From assembly GCA_902783345.1 (NCBI GenBank), contig CACZQI010000048.1, forward strand, positions 1 through 30,257: DNA of 30,257 nt, given 5' to 3'. Position 1 is the first letter of the stretch. Each line of letters starts with the position of its first letter. Below the pieces are notes generated by a model, which was given only the letters and a program-made list of their open reading frames with translations, was not told the DNA's origin and did not search any database. A program made the translations under genes and the position numbers. Source of the stretch: an uncultured Erysipelotrichaceae bacterium. Lineage in GTDB: Bacteria > Bacillota_I > Bacilli_A > RF39 > UBA660. Shown here in pieces: positions 1 to 7,939 of the stretch.

Positions 1-111
1 CTGCCACATGGTAAAATATTAAAACAACCAGGTAATTTTTTCCTTTTAAATTGGTATTTTTTATTTATAATTAATAATTTTTTGTTGATAAATTGCAAGT
101 TTTTTTCGTAC

Positions 112-135
112 AACTTATCTAATAACTTATCTAAA
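112..135. repeat. Two tandem copies of a 12-bp ACTTATCTAA-type repeat
   Basis: AACTTATCTAA occurs at 112-122 and again at 124-134, a 12-bp period. The same core ACTTATCTAA returns twice in the same orientation at 636-657, so a pair lies on each side of the gene at 149-571. They may be regulator half-sites or traces of an insertion; the sequence alone does not decide. Confidence 0.7.
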
Positions 136-148
136 TAAATTGATTTAA

Positions 149-571
149 TTATTTTATTAAACTTAAATCTCCATTTATAATTGTCGGACCAAAACCTTCA
201 ATTTCATCAAATAGCATACCATGTGGAATATTATTATATAAATATATTTTTTTACCTAATCTAAATGCATCATACATTTCTAAGAATGTTGCTCCACCTA
301 TATAATTTTTAATTATTTCTCCGTCTTTTTCTTTATCTAAATTTAATACCAATACAGCATCCATATCTGAAATTGTATCCTCACTTTGTTTATACATTTT
401 AGCTTTAAATTTTTGATGTTCTTCTTTTCCTAAATCCCACATTCTTTGTTCAGTAGTAGGATCATCATAACAATTAGGTAAAAATACCTCTATATTTTTT
501 TCTTCTAGAATCTTTTTTACTTCTTTTATTTTTGAATAAAATTTCTTGCTACATATTATTAATATTTTCAT
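149..571 (-). CDS. Nucleoside 2-deoxyribosyltransferase-like protein
   Basis: A protein of 140 residues that resembles the small cytosolic nucleoside 2-deoxyribosyltransferase (NDT)-like fold: an N-terminal beta strand (KILIICSKKF), an acidic turn with a buried strand (DAVLVLN) and the conserved block GGATFLEMYDAFRLGKKIYL. In NDT enzymes the equivalent block carries the catalytic Glu and binds the nucleoside. The substrate cannot be told from sequence, and many relatives are annotated only as hypothetical. The start is placed at the ATG at 571, because an AAGGAAG ribosome site lies 8 nt upstream; the in-frame GTG at 580 abuts that site. The gene is monocistronic, behind the secA terminator, and is flanked by the ACTTATCTAA repeat pairs. 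Confidence 0.6.
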   Translation of the reverse strand: MKILIICSKKFYSKIKEVKKILEEKNIEVFLPNCYDDPTTEQRMWDLGKEEHQKFKAKMYKQSEDTISDMDAVLVLNLDKEKDGEIIKNYIGGATFLEMYDAFRLGKKIYLYNNIPHGMLFDEIEGFGPTIINGDLSLIK

Positions 572-590
572 AATTATCACTTCCTTTTTA

Positions 591-599
591 ATTATACCA
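591..599 (-). promoter_or_regulatory. Extended -10 promoter of the NDT-like gene
   Basis: On the minus strand TGG-TATAAT forms a perfect extended -10 (hexamer 591-596). No good -35 is visible at 16-18 bp. The predicted start near 584 leaves a leader of only about 13 nt. Confidence 0.5.
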
Positions 600-635
600 T
601 ATATACTTTATTTTAAGGATCATTTGAGTAAAAAT

Positions 636-657
636 ACTTATCTAAAACTTATCTAAA
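636..657. repeat. Two tandem copies of an 11-bp ACTTATCTAAA repeat
   Basis: ACTTATCTAAA at 636-646 is followed directly by ACTTATCTAAA at 647-657. This is the second pair of the repeat seen at 112-135. It lies 40-65 bp upstream of the NDT-like gene's -10. Confidence 0.7.
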
Positions 658-698
658 CGCCTTTTTTGATGCAAAATTACCTAAAAATTGTAAGTAGC

Positions 699-738
699 AA
701 AAAACTCGCAAGCCCTTTATTTATAAGGCTTTGCGAGC
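699..738 (-). terminator. Rho-independent terminator of secA
   Basis: Minus-strand arms CTCGCAAAGCC and GGCTTGCGAG pair with one bulged A around an AT-rich loop and are followed by TTTTTT. The hairpin starts directly after the secA stop codon. Confidence 0.9.
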
Positions 739-3240
739 TTATTTTCCGCAACACATTTTATACTTGCGTCCACTGCCACATGGGCATAAATCATTACGAC
801 CTATTTTCTTATGTTCATTTACTTTAGGTGCTTGTTTTAAAGTTTCTTTTCCATCATTAGTTAATACTTCTTTTTTCTTAGTTGGTGCTATATTTTGTTT
901 AATTTCTACTCTCATAAGTAAATTAGTAATATTAGCATCAATATTATCTTGCATCTTATCAAAAATTTCATAACCTTCTAGAGCATAAGCTTGAAGTGGA
1001 TTAGTTTGAGCATAACCTCTTAATCCAATACCTTCTCTTAAATGATCCATTGCATTGATATGTTCAATCCAAGCATCATCAATAACCTGAAGTGAAATAT
1101 ATCTAGTAAAGTTATTAATTATTTCTTTAGGTATATTTTCAAGTTTTTCTTCATATTCAGTTTTTACTAAATTAGAAATATAATCAATTACTTCATCTTC
1201 ACTCTTACCAGTTATATCATCTTTGTTAATTTTATGTTTTCTTAATAAATTATTATTAAAGTGAGCAGTTATATTATCTAAATCTTGCTCGGTTAAATAA
1301 CCTTCTGGTGCGATATGATCATCAACAAAAGCATCTACATAATCTTCAAATGTTTCAAGAGTTAAACTTTCTACGTCATCGCTATCCAAGATTTCATTTC
1401 GTCTTTCATAAATAATCTTTCTTTGTTCAGATACAATATTATCATAATCAAGTAAACTCTTACGATAATCATAGTTGTTTCCTTCAACTTTCTTTTGTGC
1501 ACTTTCTACTGATTTAGAAAACATCTTTGAACGAATTGGTTCTGCATCATTATATCCTACTGATTGAATCATATCTTTAATTCTATCAGTACCAAATCTT
1601 CTCATTAAATCATCTTCAAATGAGATAAAAAATTGAGAATATCCTGGATCTCCTTGACGACCAGCACGACCTCTTAACTGATTATCAATACGACGAGCTT
1701 CATGTCTTTCTGTACCAATTACACACAAACCGCCTAAGTCTTTAACGCCTTCACCTAGTTTAATATCGGTACCACGACCTGCCATGTTAGTAGCAATTGT
1801 AATCGCACCTTTTTCACCAGCCTTAGCAATTATTTCAGCTTCTCTTGCATGGTTTTTAGCATTTAACACTTCATGAGGTAATTTTTCTTTTTTAAGTAAA
1901 CTACTTAAATATTCATTTGATTCTACTGAGATAGTACCAACAAGTATTGGTTGTCCAGTTGCATGTACTTCTTTAATAAAGTTAATAATAGCCGCATATT
2001 TCCCTTTTTCAGTTGCAAACATTAAGTCAGCCATATCTTCACGAATGCATGGTTTATTAGTAGGTATTTCAATAACATACATATTATAAATATCTCTAAA
2101 TTCTTCTTCTTCGGTTTTAGCAGTACCTGTCATACCAGAGATTTTATTATACATTCTAAATAAGTTTTGGAAAGTAATTGTGGCCATAGTTTTAGTTTCT
2201 TCATTGATTTTAACGCCTTCCTTAGCTTCAATTGCTTGATGTAAACCTTCACTAAATTGTCTACCATACATAAGTCTACCGGTAAATTGATCAATGATTA
2301 TAACAGCGCCTTCTTCATCTACAACATAGTCAACATCTAATTTCATACCAAAGTTAGCCTTTAGTGCTTGATTAACATGATGAACTAAAGCTGTATTATC
2401 AGCATCATATAAATTACTTATTTTAAAATATTCTTCAACCTTTTTACTTCCTTCTGGAGTAAGCATAACTGTTTTAGTTTTTTCATCTATTGTATAATCT
2501 TTTTCTTCTTTTAATCTTTTAACAGCTCTATCGGCTTCTACATAAAGATTGGCCGAATTCATTTTACCACCAGAAATAATTAAAGGAGTTCTTGCTTCAT
2601 CAATAAGCATTGAGTCTATTTCATCTAGAATACAATAGTTAAGTCCTCTTTGAACACGATCTTCTTTTCTTCCAACCATATTATCTCTTAAGTAGTCGAA
2701 GCCAATTTCATTATTAGTTGAATATGTAATATCTGCATTATATACATTTTGTTTTTCTTCTGGAGATAAATCTCTTAAGTTAACTCCAACGGTAATACCT
2801 AAAAAGTCATATATTGGTCCCATCCACTCAGCATTACGAGCTGATAAGTATTCATTAACAGTAATAACATGTACTCCTTTACCAGCAAGAGCATTTAAAT
2901 AAGCCGGTAAAATAGTTGTTAATGTTTTACCTTCACCAGTTTTCATTTCAGCTATATTACCATAATGAATAGCAAGTCCACCAATAAGTTGGACACGATA
3001 TGGTTTTTCACCTATTTTACGATAAGCAGCTTCTCTTATTGTCGCAAATGCTTCTACTTTAATATCTTCTAAAGTTTCTCCATTAGCAAGACGTTCTTTA
3101 AATTCTTTAGTTTTATTTTGAAGAGCTTCATCACTCATCTTAGAATATTCTTCATCTAAAGCTTCTATTTCATCAGCAATTTTGCCAAATCTTTTTAATT
3201 CTTTATATTCAGTATCTACAAGTTTCTTTAAAAAACTCAT
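739..3240 (-). CDS. secA: Protein translocase subunit SecA (ATPase)
   Basis: This is the motor ATPase that drives preproteins through SecYEG at the membrane. The 833 residues match the usual length of SecA1. Visible features are Walker A TGEGKT at 101-106, the DEAD-like block DEIDSMLIDEA, the motif VLVGTISVES-type strand of the second motor domain, GTDIKLGEGV, and QLRGRAGRQGDPG (motif VI). The last 15 residues form a SEC-C zinc-binding tail with Cys 819, 821, 830 and 831, which in other bacteria contacts SecB or the ribosome. A GAGAGGGTG ribosome site precedes the ATG. The order hpf before secA is common in Firmicutes; here an HD-domain gene has come between them. The gene has its own extended -10 and terminator, so it is probably transcribed alone. 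Confidence 0.98.
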   Translation of the reverse strand: MSFLKKLVDTEYKELKRFGKIADEIEALDEEYSKMSDEALQNKTKEFKERLANGETLEDIKVEAFATIREAAYRKIGEKPYRVQLIGGLAIHYGNIAEMKTGEGKTLTTILPAYLNALAGKGVHVITVNEYLSARNAEWMGPIYDFLGITVGVNLRDLSPEEKQNVYNADITYSTNNEIGFDYLRDNMVGRKEDRVQRGLNYCILDEIDSMLIDEARTPLIISGGKMNSANLYVEADRAVKRLKEEKDYTIDEKTKTVMLTPEGSKKVEEYFKISNLYDADNTALVHHVNQALKANFGMKLDVDYVVDEEGAVIIIDQFTGRLMYGRQFSEGLHQAIEAKEGVKINEETKTMATITFQNLFRMYNKISGMTGTAKTEEEEFRDIYNMYVIEIPTNKPCIREDMADLMFATEKGKYAAIINFIKEVHATGQPILVGTISVESNEYLSSLLKKEKLPHEVLNAKNHAREAEIIAKAGEKGAITIATNMAGRGTDIKLGEGVKDLGGLCVIGTERHEARRIDNQLRGRAGRQGDPGYSQFFISFEDDLMRRFGTDRIKDMIQSVGYNDAEPIRSKMFSKSVESAQKKVEGNNYDYRKSLLDYDNIVSEQRKIIYERRNEILDSDDVESLTLETFEDYVDAFVDDHIAPEGYLTEQDLDNITAHFNNNLLRKHKINKDDITGKSEDEVIDYISNLVKTEYEEKLENIPKEIINNFTRYISLQVIDDAWIEHINAMDHLREGIGLRGYAQTNPLQAYALEGYEIFDKMQDNIDANITNLLMRVEIKQNIAPTKKKEVLTNDGKETLKQAPKVNEHKKIGRNDLCPCGSGRKYKMCCGK

Positions 3241-3262
3241 ACAATCACCCTCTCAAAGTATT

Positions 3263-3271
3263 ATTATATCA
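3263..3271 (-). promoter_or_regulatory. Extended -10 promoter of secA
   Basis: The minus strand reads TGA-TATAAT immediately after the T-tract of the upstream terminator (TTTTTTTGATATAAT). No clear -35 is present. It is one of several such junctions in the window. Confidence 0.6.
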
Positions 3272-3299
3272 AAAAAATAGGACTTTTACATCTTATTTT
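3271..3299 (-). terminator. Terminator of the HD-domain gene
   Basis: Minus-strand AAAATAAGA and TCCTATTTT pair (one G-U) around an 8-nt loop and are followed by a run of T. The stop codon of the HD gene lies inside the loop side of the hairpin, and the T-run leads straight into the secA -10. Confidence 0.8.
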
Positions 3300-3939
3300 G
3301 CTTATTATGCAAACTTTCTAAATTAATAATTGATAAATAGTAATCTCTAAATATTTCTTTATTAGAAGTTAACTCTGTTATATTATCTAAAAATAGTATA
3401 TAATCTTCATCAACAAAATACATTTTTTCCGTTGCATATCCATTTTTACCAAATTTCTCTAAAAGATGATGTCGAGATTCTTCTATTATTTCTTCTAAAG
3501 ACTTTTCTGGGCTATGTTTTAGGCGATAATAATAAGTCCTTTTTATGGCTTCATTAACAATAGTATTACGATCTGCTGATGAAACTATTTTACCATAAAT
3601 ACTTCTTGGTTCTTCATTTTTACTAGCTCTATGGTCACATACAGCTTCTGCCATTATTTTGATTTCTTCTTCAGTAAAAAATCTTTTTAAATTATTATCA
3701 TTTAATAATATTTCGCTAGATATTTTTTCGTGATTTTTAGCATCAATATAATGCCCTATATCATGATAAGCAGCAATTGTAAACACCATATTATAATTTA
3801 TATTGTCAATTGTTTTAGCAAACTTTAAACTTCGATTAATAACATACATAATATGATCTATATTATGCCCTCTTTCATTATTTTTATAAATTGGAAATAC
3901 TTTTTCTTCAATATATTTTTTTAACTCTTCATTTATCAT
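3286..3939 (-). CDS. HD-domain phosphohydrolase
   Basis: A soluble protein of 217 residues with the metal-binding signature of the HD superfamily: His29 in NIDH, the His59-Asp60 doublet in AAYHDIGH, a further His in the CDHRAS region (about 103), and Asp123 in SADR. Members hydrolyse phosphate esters, often of nucleotides; this small stand-alone type has no assigned substrate that I can name. No synthetase or second domain is attached. GGAAGTGA precedes the ATG. The gene has its own extended -10 (3961-3969) and terminator and lies between hpf and secA, where many Firmicutes have nothing. An ordinary housekeeping nucleotidase role is a guess. Confidence 0.8.
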   Translation of the reverse strand: MINEELKKYIEEKVFPIYKNNERGHNIDHIMYVINRSLKFAKTIDNINYNMVFTIAAYHDIGHYIDAKNHEKISSEILLNDNNLKRFFTEEEIKIMAEAVCDHRASKNEEPRSIYGKIVSSADRNTIVNEAIKRTYYYRLKHSPEKSLEEIIEESRHHLLEKFGKNGYATEKMYFVDEDYILFLDNITELTSNKEIFRDYYLSIINLESLHNKQNKM

Positions 3940-3960
3940 ATTTTCACTTCCATAAAGATT

Positions 3961-3969
3961 ACTATATCA
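3961..3969 (-). promoter_or_regulatory. Extended -10 promoter of the HD-domain gene
   Basis: The minus strand reads TGA-TATAGT directly after the T-tract of the hpf terminator, the same arrangement as in front of secA. Confidence 0.5.
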
Positions 3970-3998
3970 AAAAAATAGGACCATTGCATCCTATTTTA
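3968..3998 (-). terminator. Terminator of hpf
   Basis: Perfect 9-bp stem AAAATAGGA / TCCTATTTT with an 8-nt loop and a following T-run on the minus strand. It is nearly identical in sequence to the element at 3271-3299. A second, weaker 8-bp inverted repeat (TTGCATAT / ATATGCAA, 4019-4052) lies between it and the hpf stop codon. Confidence 0.9.
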
Positions 3999-4055
3999 TT
4001 TGTTTTTATAAATTAATCTTGCATATTTCTCTCTTTAAAGTTCTATATGCAATCT

Positions 4056-4586
4056 TTATTTAGTATTTATAATACCATATGCTCCATCTTTTCTTTTATA
4101 TAAGACAGATATGCAATCTTCATCAATATTTTTAAAGACAAAGAAATCATGATCTAAAAGTTCCATTTGTAAAATTGCTTCTTCTTCATCCATTGGTTTA
4201 ATATCTAAATTCTTTCTCTTAACAATTTTATCTTCATTTTCATCTTCATCAGCATCAAAATTAAAGATAAAATCTGGTTTTACTTCCTTTTTTAATTTAA
4301 CACTCATTCTTGTTTTATTTTTTCTTATTTGTCTTTCTAATTTATCAACCATTAAATTAACAGCAGCATATAAATCACTATGTTTTTCTTCTGCTCTTAA
4401 AGTAAATTTATTAGTAGGTATTGTAACTTCAATAATTTGATCATTATCTTTAACTCTAATTACCACATGCGCTTTAATATTAGATGAGTCTTCAAAGTAT
4501 TTTTCTAGCTTCCCTATTTTTTCCTCAATATGCGCTTTTATAGCATCTGTCACTACAAGTTTGTCTCCACGAATTAAAATTTCCAT
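4056..4586 (-). CDS. hpf: Ribosome hibernation promoting factor, long form
   Basis: Binds the 30S decoding region and pairs 70S ribosomes into inactive 100S dimers in slow growth. The 176 residues have two parts. Residues 1 to about 105 are the RaiA/YfiA fold (MEILIRGDKLVVTDAIKAHI, then KFTLRAEEKHSDLYAAVNLM with a basic stretch QIRKNKTRM). After an acidic linker (DADEDENEDK) comes the dimerisation domain (DEEEAILQMELLDHDFFVF to the end). Long HPF is typical of Firmicutes. AGGAG lies 9-10 nt before the ATG, and TGA-TATAAT at 4606-4614 is a good extended -10. The gene lies two genes upstream of secA on the same strand, in keeping with the usual hpf-secA neighbourhood. Confidence 0.95.
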   Translation of the reverse strand: MEILIRGDKLVVTDAIKAHIEEKIGKLEKYFEDSSNIKAHVVIRVKDNDQIIEVTIPTNKFTLRAEEKHSDLYAAVNLMVDKLERQIRKNKTRMSVKLKKEVKPDFIFNFDADEDENEDKIVKRKNLDIKPMDEEEAILQMELLDHDFFVFKNIDEDCISVLYKRKDGAYGIINTK

Positions 4587-4605
4587 ATAATCATCTCCTA
4601 ATTAA

Positions 4606-4614
4606 ATTATATCA
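4606..4614 (-). promoter_or_regulatory. Extended -10 promoter of hpf
   Basis: The minus strand reads TGTGA-TATAAT, containing a TGN-TATAAT extended -10, about 20 bp upstream of the hpf ATG. A T-rich run that probably ends the cold-shock transcript precedes it. Confidence 0.6.
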
Positions 4615-4620
4615 CAGCAA

Positions 4621-4645
4621 ATAAAAAAAGACTACAATATTGTCG
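4621..4645 (-). terminator. Possible weak terminator of the cold-shock gene
   Basis: A run of seven T on the minus strand follows a short dyad (ACAAT/ATTGT inside GAC...GTC) that overlaps the last codons of the cold-shock gene. The stem is marginal. Confidence 0.4.
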
Positions 4646-4847
4646 TTAAGCCAATTTCGGCAACTTCAATTGCTTGTAATCCTTTAGCAGTTTCAATTAA
4701 TTTAAAGTCGACAATATCGCCTTCTTTAAGAGATTTATAGCCATCTTTTTTAATAGCGGAATAATGAACAAAGATATCTTCTAAATTATCACATTCAATA
4801 AAGCCATAGCCTTTGTCATTATTGAACCACTTGACTTTACCTCTCAA
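4632..4847 (-). CDS. csp: Cold-shock protein, CspA family
   Basis: A single cold-shock (OB-fold) domain that binds single-stranded RNA or DNA. RNP1 (KGYGFI) and RNP2 (IFVHYSAI) are both present. The product begins MRGKVKWFN if a TTG at 4847 is the start, which matches the family's usual N-terminus and gives 71 residues; the longer GTG start at 4856 would add three unusual residues and lies only 3 nt after the GGAAGG ribosome site. An out-of-frame ATG (4851) followed by only three codons and a stop overlaps the TTG. The promoter at 4946-4974 predicts a leader of about 90 nt with hairpins, as is common for cold-shock mRNAs whose leaders fold differently in the cold. Whether this leader is a thermosensor is inference. 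Confidence 0.9.
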   Translation of the reverse strand: MRGKVKWFNNDKGYGFIECDNLEDIFVHYSAIKKDGYKSLKEGDIVDFKLIETAKGLQAIEVAEIGLTTIL

Positions 4848-4945
4848 GCATAACACCTACCTTCCTTTTAATTCTTTTGCTGCGTCACATACGGCAATAA
4901 GATTTCTCATTAGTTAATGCTGAGAGATTTTTATGCAACAAAAAC

Positions 4946-4974
4946 ATTATAGCAAAACTTACCTTTAAAGTCAT
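4946..4974 (-). promoter_or_regulatory. Promoter of the cold-shock gene
   Basis: ATGACT (4969-4974), 17 bp, TATAAT (4946-4951) on the minus strand. The start near 4939 gives a leader of about 90 nt containing two small hairpins: TCT/AGA with CATT/AATG near 4905-4925, and TTGC/GCAA with CG/CG near 4878-4897. Confidence 0.65.
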
Positions 4975-5048
4975 AAAAATTGTTTTAAATATTTCATATA
5001 ATGTCTTAAAAATTTTAAAAGATAATTTTAGACTTAAATTTAATAGTT

Positions 5049-5750
5049 TTAGACAACATTATCTTTATATTTTTTAGAGCACATAAAGACTTGATCTCCA
5101 TCTTTTAAAACGAAATAATTCTCTACCCAATTATACATATTAATATGATTAGGATTAATTAAACAGGCTCTATGGATTTGAATAAAATATTTGCCATATA
5201 AATCTAGTATTTCTTTTAAAGTTAAATATGTTGGATAACTACCTGTTTTAGTTACAACATATACTTTTCTTTCACTAGTTTCCCGATAAATATACAAAAT
5301 ATCATTAATTGCAAGTTTACTATCTCCCTTTTTATCAAGTAAGAAAAATTTAGTATTTTGGTCATAATGATTCATAATATCAAATAGTTCATTAAAAAGT
5401 ATTTCTTCCATTTTATAATGCTTAGAAATAAAAGTATAAACTTTATGAATACTTTTATAAACAAGTTCAAATAATAAGTCTTGCTCTGTTATAAATATAA
5501 TTTCACTACTTATATCTGTTTCTCTTATCTCTTTAGCAATATCAATACCTGATTTAGAACCATTTAAATTAACATCAAGTAAATATATTTTATATGTATC
5601 ATCACTTATTATTTTAGATAATGAATCATTATAACTATCAAATTCACAACAATGATAATCTTTATTTTCATTATCCATTACGGCATTAATAATATTTTTA
5701 TAAATTTCACGATACTTTTCATCATTTTCTATTATTATATAATTTATCAT
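5049..5750 (-). CDS. LytTR-type response regulator
   Basis: A DNA-binding response regulator of the AgrA/ComE/LytR type, 233 residues. The receiver domain has acidic residues Glu8/Asp10/Glu11 (IIIENDE), phospho-acceptor Asp59 (YLLDVN), Thr88 (FITEQ) and Lys110 (FISK). From about 135 the LytTR DNA-binding domain follows, with YIYRETSERKVYVVT and the typical FIQIHRACLINPNHI. No histidine kinase is next to it, so it is an orphan here. Its start lies 29 bp inside the 3' end of the amidase gene with only a weak purine-rich site in front, which suggests translational coupling. Quorum-type regulators of this class often control peptidoglycan or secreted factors, and the coupling to a secreted amidase is the only clue to its role. 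Downstream lies an inverted repeat (GTCT...AGAC, 5003-5033) without a T-run. Confidence 0.9.
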   Translation of the reverse strand: MINYIIIENDEKYREIYKNIINAVMDNENKDYHCCEFDSYNDSLSKIISDDTYKIYLLDVNLNGSKSGIDIAKEIRETDISSEIIFITEQDLLFELVYKSIHKVYTFISKHYKMEEILFNELFDIMNHYDQNTKFFLLDKKGDSKLAINDILYIYRETSERKVYVVTKTGSYPTYLTLKEILDLYGKYFIQIHRACLINPNHINMYNWVENYFVLKDGDQVFMCSKKYKDNVV

Positions 5751-7521
5751 GTCTAGTCTTCTTTCTTAAAAAAATTCGAAATTTACCCCTTATATATAAG
5801 TACATTACTACTACCAAACCTATTTTTATTAATTTATTTAAATATAGTCTTTTTGTGTAATCGGCATTTAAAAGTTTAGCTTCATTTAAGACATCTTCAT
5901 TTTGATTATAATTTTTAAAATACTCTTTAACTTCTTTAAGCCAATGAGATTTTAAAAATATTTTTTGCTTGCTTTGATAATTTTTAATTAAATTATTTAC
6001 TTCAGTATAAGTTTCATATAAACTTGGCGCGATAGCAGGACTATCAAAAGTATTAATCATTTCATAAACACTAGCTATATTAAAAAGTTTTTCATCTTCA
6101 CCTTTTAATGCCATAAATTCAATTCCATATGATAGATTGTCACTATCAAAGCCAAGAGGCATACTAATAGCAGGAAAACCTACTGTTGATGCTGCATGAG
6201 CAGATGTATTAATAAGTCCAGATACTCCTATTTTTAAAAGTTTATTTTTAGTTGTTGGATATATTATTACATCTAATTTTTTATCATTATAAATTTTAGT
6301 TAAATATTCAGCATAAGTGCTTTTATTTTTATTTTTTTCATCTAAAGTTCTAGTTGTATTACAAAAGGAAGCATAGTTTTTTAAATCATTTAATTTACCT
6401 TTTGACGATAGTAAATCACTAAAAATTTTAATTGGGCCACTAGTGCCTTTAATATATTTATTAAAACTATCACAGAATAAAAAACCACTATATGAATTTG
6501 CTACTTCATAGTCTTCATTATATGTGTAATATGGATCTATATAAATAATATTAGCTCCATCTTTTTCCATATTATCAATAGCTTTTACCATTAAATTATA
6601 AATTTCTTCATAAGTTTCTTTATTCTCTGGAAGTTTATTATCATTACTACCCTTTAAAAAGGCAGTTGGAACTCCAATATTAATGCCAGATAAACTTGTC
6701 ATAGTAAGTTTAAAATTATTATATTTTTGATTAATTGATTTATCATCTTTTTCATCATAACCCATAATAATATTGGCTACAATAACAGCATCATTTGTAC
6801 TTTTAGCAAGAATGCCAATTGTATCTCTTTCAGGGTCATATGGAAGAACGCCTTCTCTACTAATTAAACCAAGAGTTGGACGATATCCTAGGATATTACT
6901 TGCTGATGCTGGCACTCTAATAGATGAATTTGTATCAGTTCCCAGCGTAATAGGAGCAAGATTTAAAGCTAAAGATACCGCACTACCCCCACTAGAACCA
7001 TAACTACTATAATCTTGATTATAAGCGTTTTTAACTGTCCCGTAACTACTTCTTGATGAACTCGCTAAAAAAGCAAATTCACTCATATTAGATTTTGCTA
7101 AAATAACGGCACCTGCTTCTTTTAATTTAGCAATAACTGTAGCATCACTATCAGGATAGTTTTGATTTAATGCTTTAGCCCCAGCTGTCGTTGGAAGGCC
7201 TTTCACATCAATATTATCTTTAACAATAATTGGTATCCCATGAAGTATTGACATAACTTTACCTTGCGCTCTTTCTTTGTCTAACGCCTTTGCTTCATCT
7301 ATAGCCTTATCATTAATACTTATAATAGCATTATAACTAGAATATTCATTTATTCTATCTAAATATAACTCTATTAAATTTTCACTCGTAATTATTCCTT
7401 CATCTAAAGCTTTAGATAATTCATTTAAATCTAATTTAGTTATATCAATTGGTGCTTTTGCCAGTGCCCAAATATTTATTGGCAATAACAAAAACAAAAG
7501 AAGTATTCTCTTAAAATACAT
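5722..7521 (-). CDS. Secreted, membrane-anchored amidase-signature enzyme
   Basis: An amidase-signature (AS) hydrolase of 599 residues. The Ser-cisSer-Lys triad is present: Lys101 (IVKDNID), cis-Ser177 (YGSSGGSA) and Ser200 in [12 protein letters not shown], where most relatives have GG in place of NS. Residues 5-20 form a hydrophobic signal segment with an AxA-like site (ALAKA), and residues near 565-580 form a second hydrophobic segment followed by a strongly basic tail. The catalytic domain should therefore lie outside the cell and be held at the C-terminus. AS enzymes cleave many amides; the location argues against a GatA role in glutaminyl-tRNA formation and suggests external peptides or amides. 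A GGGAGG site precedes the ATG, which overlaps the smpB end by 11 bp, and the LytTR gene overlaps its own end. No GatB or GatC partner is nearby. Confidence 0.85.
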   Translation of the reverse strand: MYFKRILLLFLLLPINIWALAKAPIDITKLDLNELSKALDEGIITSENLIELYLDRINEYSSYNAIISINDKAIDEAKALDKERAQGKVMSILHGIPIIVKDNIDVKGLPTTAGAKALNQNYPDSDATVIAKLKEAGAVILAKSNMSEFAFLASSSRSSYGTVKNAYNQDYSSYGSSGGSAVSLALNLAPITLGTDTNSSIRVPASASNILGYRPTLGLISREGVLPYDPERDTIGILAKSTNDAVIVANIIMGYDEKDDKSINQKYNNFKLTMTSLSGINIGVPTAFLKGSNDNKLPENKETYEEIYNLMVKAIDNMEKDGANIIYIDPYYTYNEDYEVANSYSGFLFCDSFNKYIKGTSGPIKIFSDLLSSKGKLNDLKNYASFCNTTRTLDEKNKNKSTYAEYLTKIYNDKKLDVIIYPTTKNKLLKIGVSGLINTSAHAASTVGFPAISMPLGFDSDNLSYGIEFMALKGEDEKLFNIASVYEMINTFDSPAIAPSLYETYTEVNNLIKNYQSKQKIFLKSHWLKEVKEYFKNYNQNEDVLNEAKLLNADYTKRLYLNKLIKIGLVVVMYLYIRGKFRIFLRKKTRHDKLYNNRK

Positions 7522-7939
7522 AGTTAGCCTCCCTTTTTAGTTCTTTTTCTTTAATACTTCTTCTTTTATCATAATTCTTTTTACCTTTACAAACACCAAG
7601 TTTTATTTTAGCTTTATTATTTTTAAAATATAATTCTAAAGGTACTAAAGTAAAACCATCTTGTTCTAAGGCTTCTTTTAATTTCTTTATTTCACCCTTA
7701 TGTAATAAGAGCTTTCTTGCTCTTCTTTCATCATGATTAAAACGATTACCTTCATCATATTTAGCAATATACATATTTATTAGATAAACTTCGTTGTTTT
7801 TAATCCTTGCATAAGTATCTTTTAAATTACAACTACCTTTGCGAATTGATTTAATTTCCGTTCCGGTTAAAACAATTCCAGCTTCAATTTCTTTATCTAT
7901 AAAATAATCAAAATATGCTTTACGATTTTTGATTTCCAT
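7511..7939 (-). CDS. smpB: SsrA-binding protein SmpB
   Basis: Binds the tRNA-like part of tmRNA and delivers it to stalled ribosomes in trans-translation. The protein is 142 residues from the ATG at 7939 ([13 protein letters not shown]); GGTGG lies 9-10 nt upstream, and an earlier in-frame start would only add translated RNase R sequence. Family landmarks are [83 protein letters not shown] and the basic C-terminal tail. It overlaps rnr by 20 bp. RNase R is the nuclease that degrades tmRNA-tagged messages, so the pairing is functional as well as positional. The ssrA gene, often just downstream, is not in the window. Confidence 0.97.
   Translation of the reverse strand: MEIKNRKAYFDYFIDKEIEAGIVLTGTEIKSIRKGSCNLKDTYARIKNNEVYLINMYIAKYDEGNRFNHDERRARKLLLHKGEIKKLKEALEQDGFTLVPLELYFKNNKAKIKLGVCKGKKNYDKRRSIKEKELKREANYVF

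Noticed and set aside
1..138. Plus-strand frame open from the window edge to a TAA at 136-138
   Set aside because: The composition is AT-rich low complexity (Phe, Asn, Leu, Ile) and includes the ACTTATCTAA repeats. No family resemblance; probably a chance open frame, although a truncated gene end cannot be excluded.
731..973. Plus-strand frame opposite the end of secA
   Set aside because: Antisense shadow of secA with no ribosome site; secA is certain on the other strand.
4019..4052. 8-bp inverted repeat TTGCATAT/ATATGCAA downstream of hpf
   Set aside because: Long 18-nt AT-rich loop and no T-run; the real terminator lies just beyond it.
5003..5033. Terminator behind the LytTR gene
   Set aside because: The dyad (GTCT, AAAATT / AATTTT, AGAC) is AT-rich and has no T-run after it; kept only as an inverted repeat.
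6773..7003. Plus-strand frame within the amidase gene
   Set aside because: Antisense shadow over the conserved catalytic region of the amidase.
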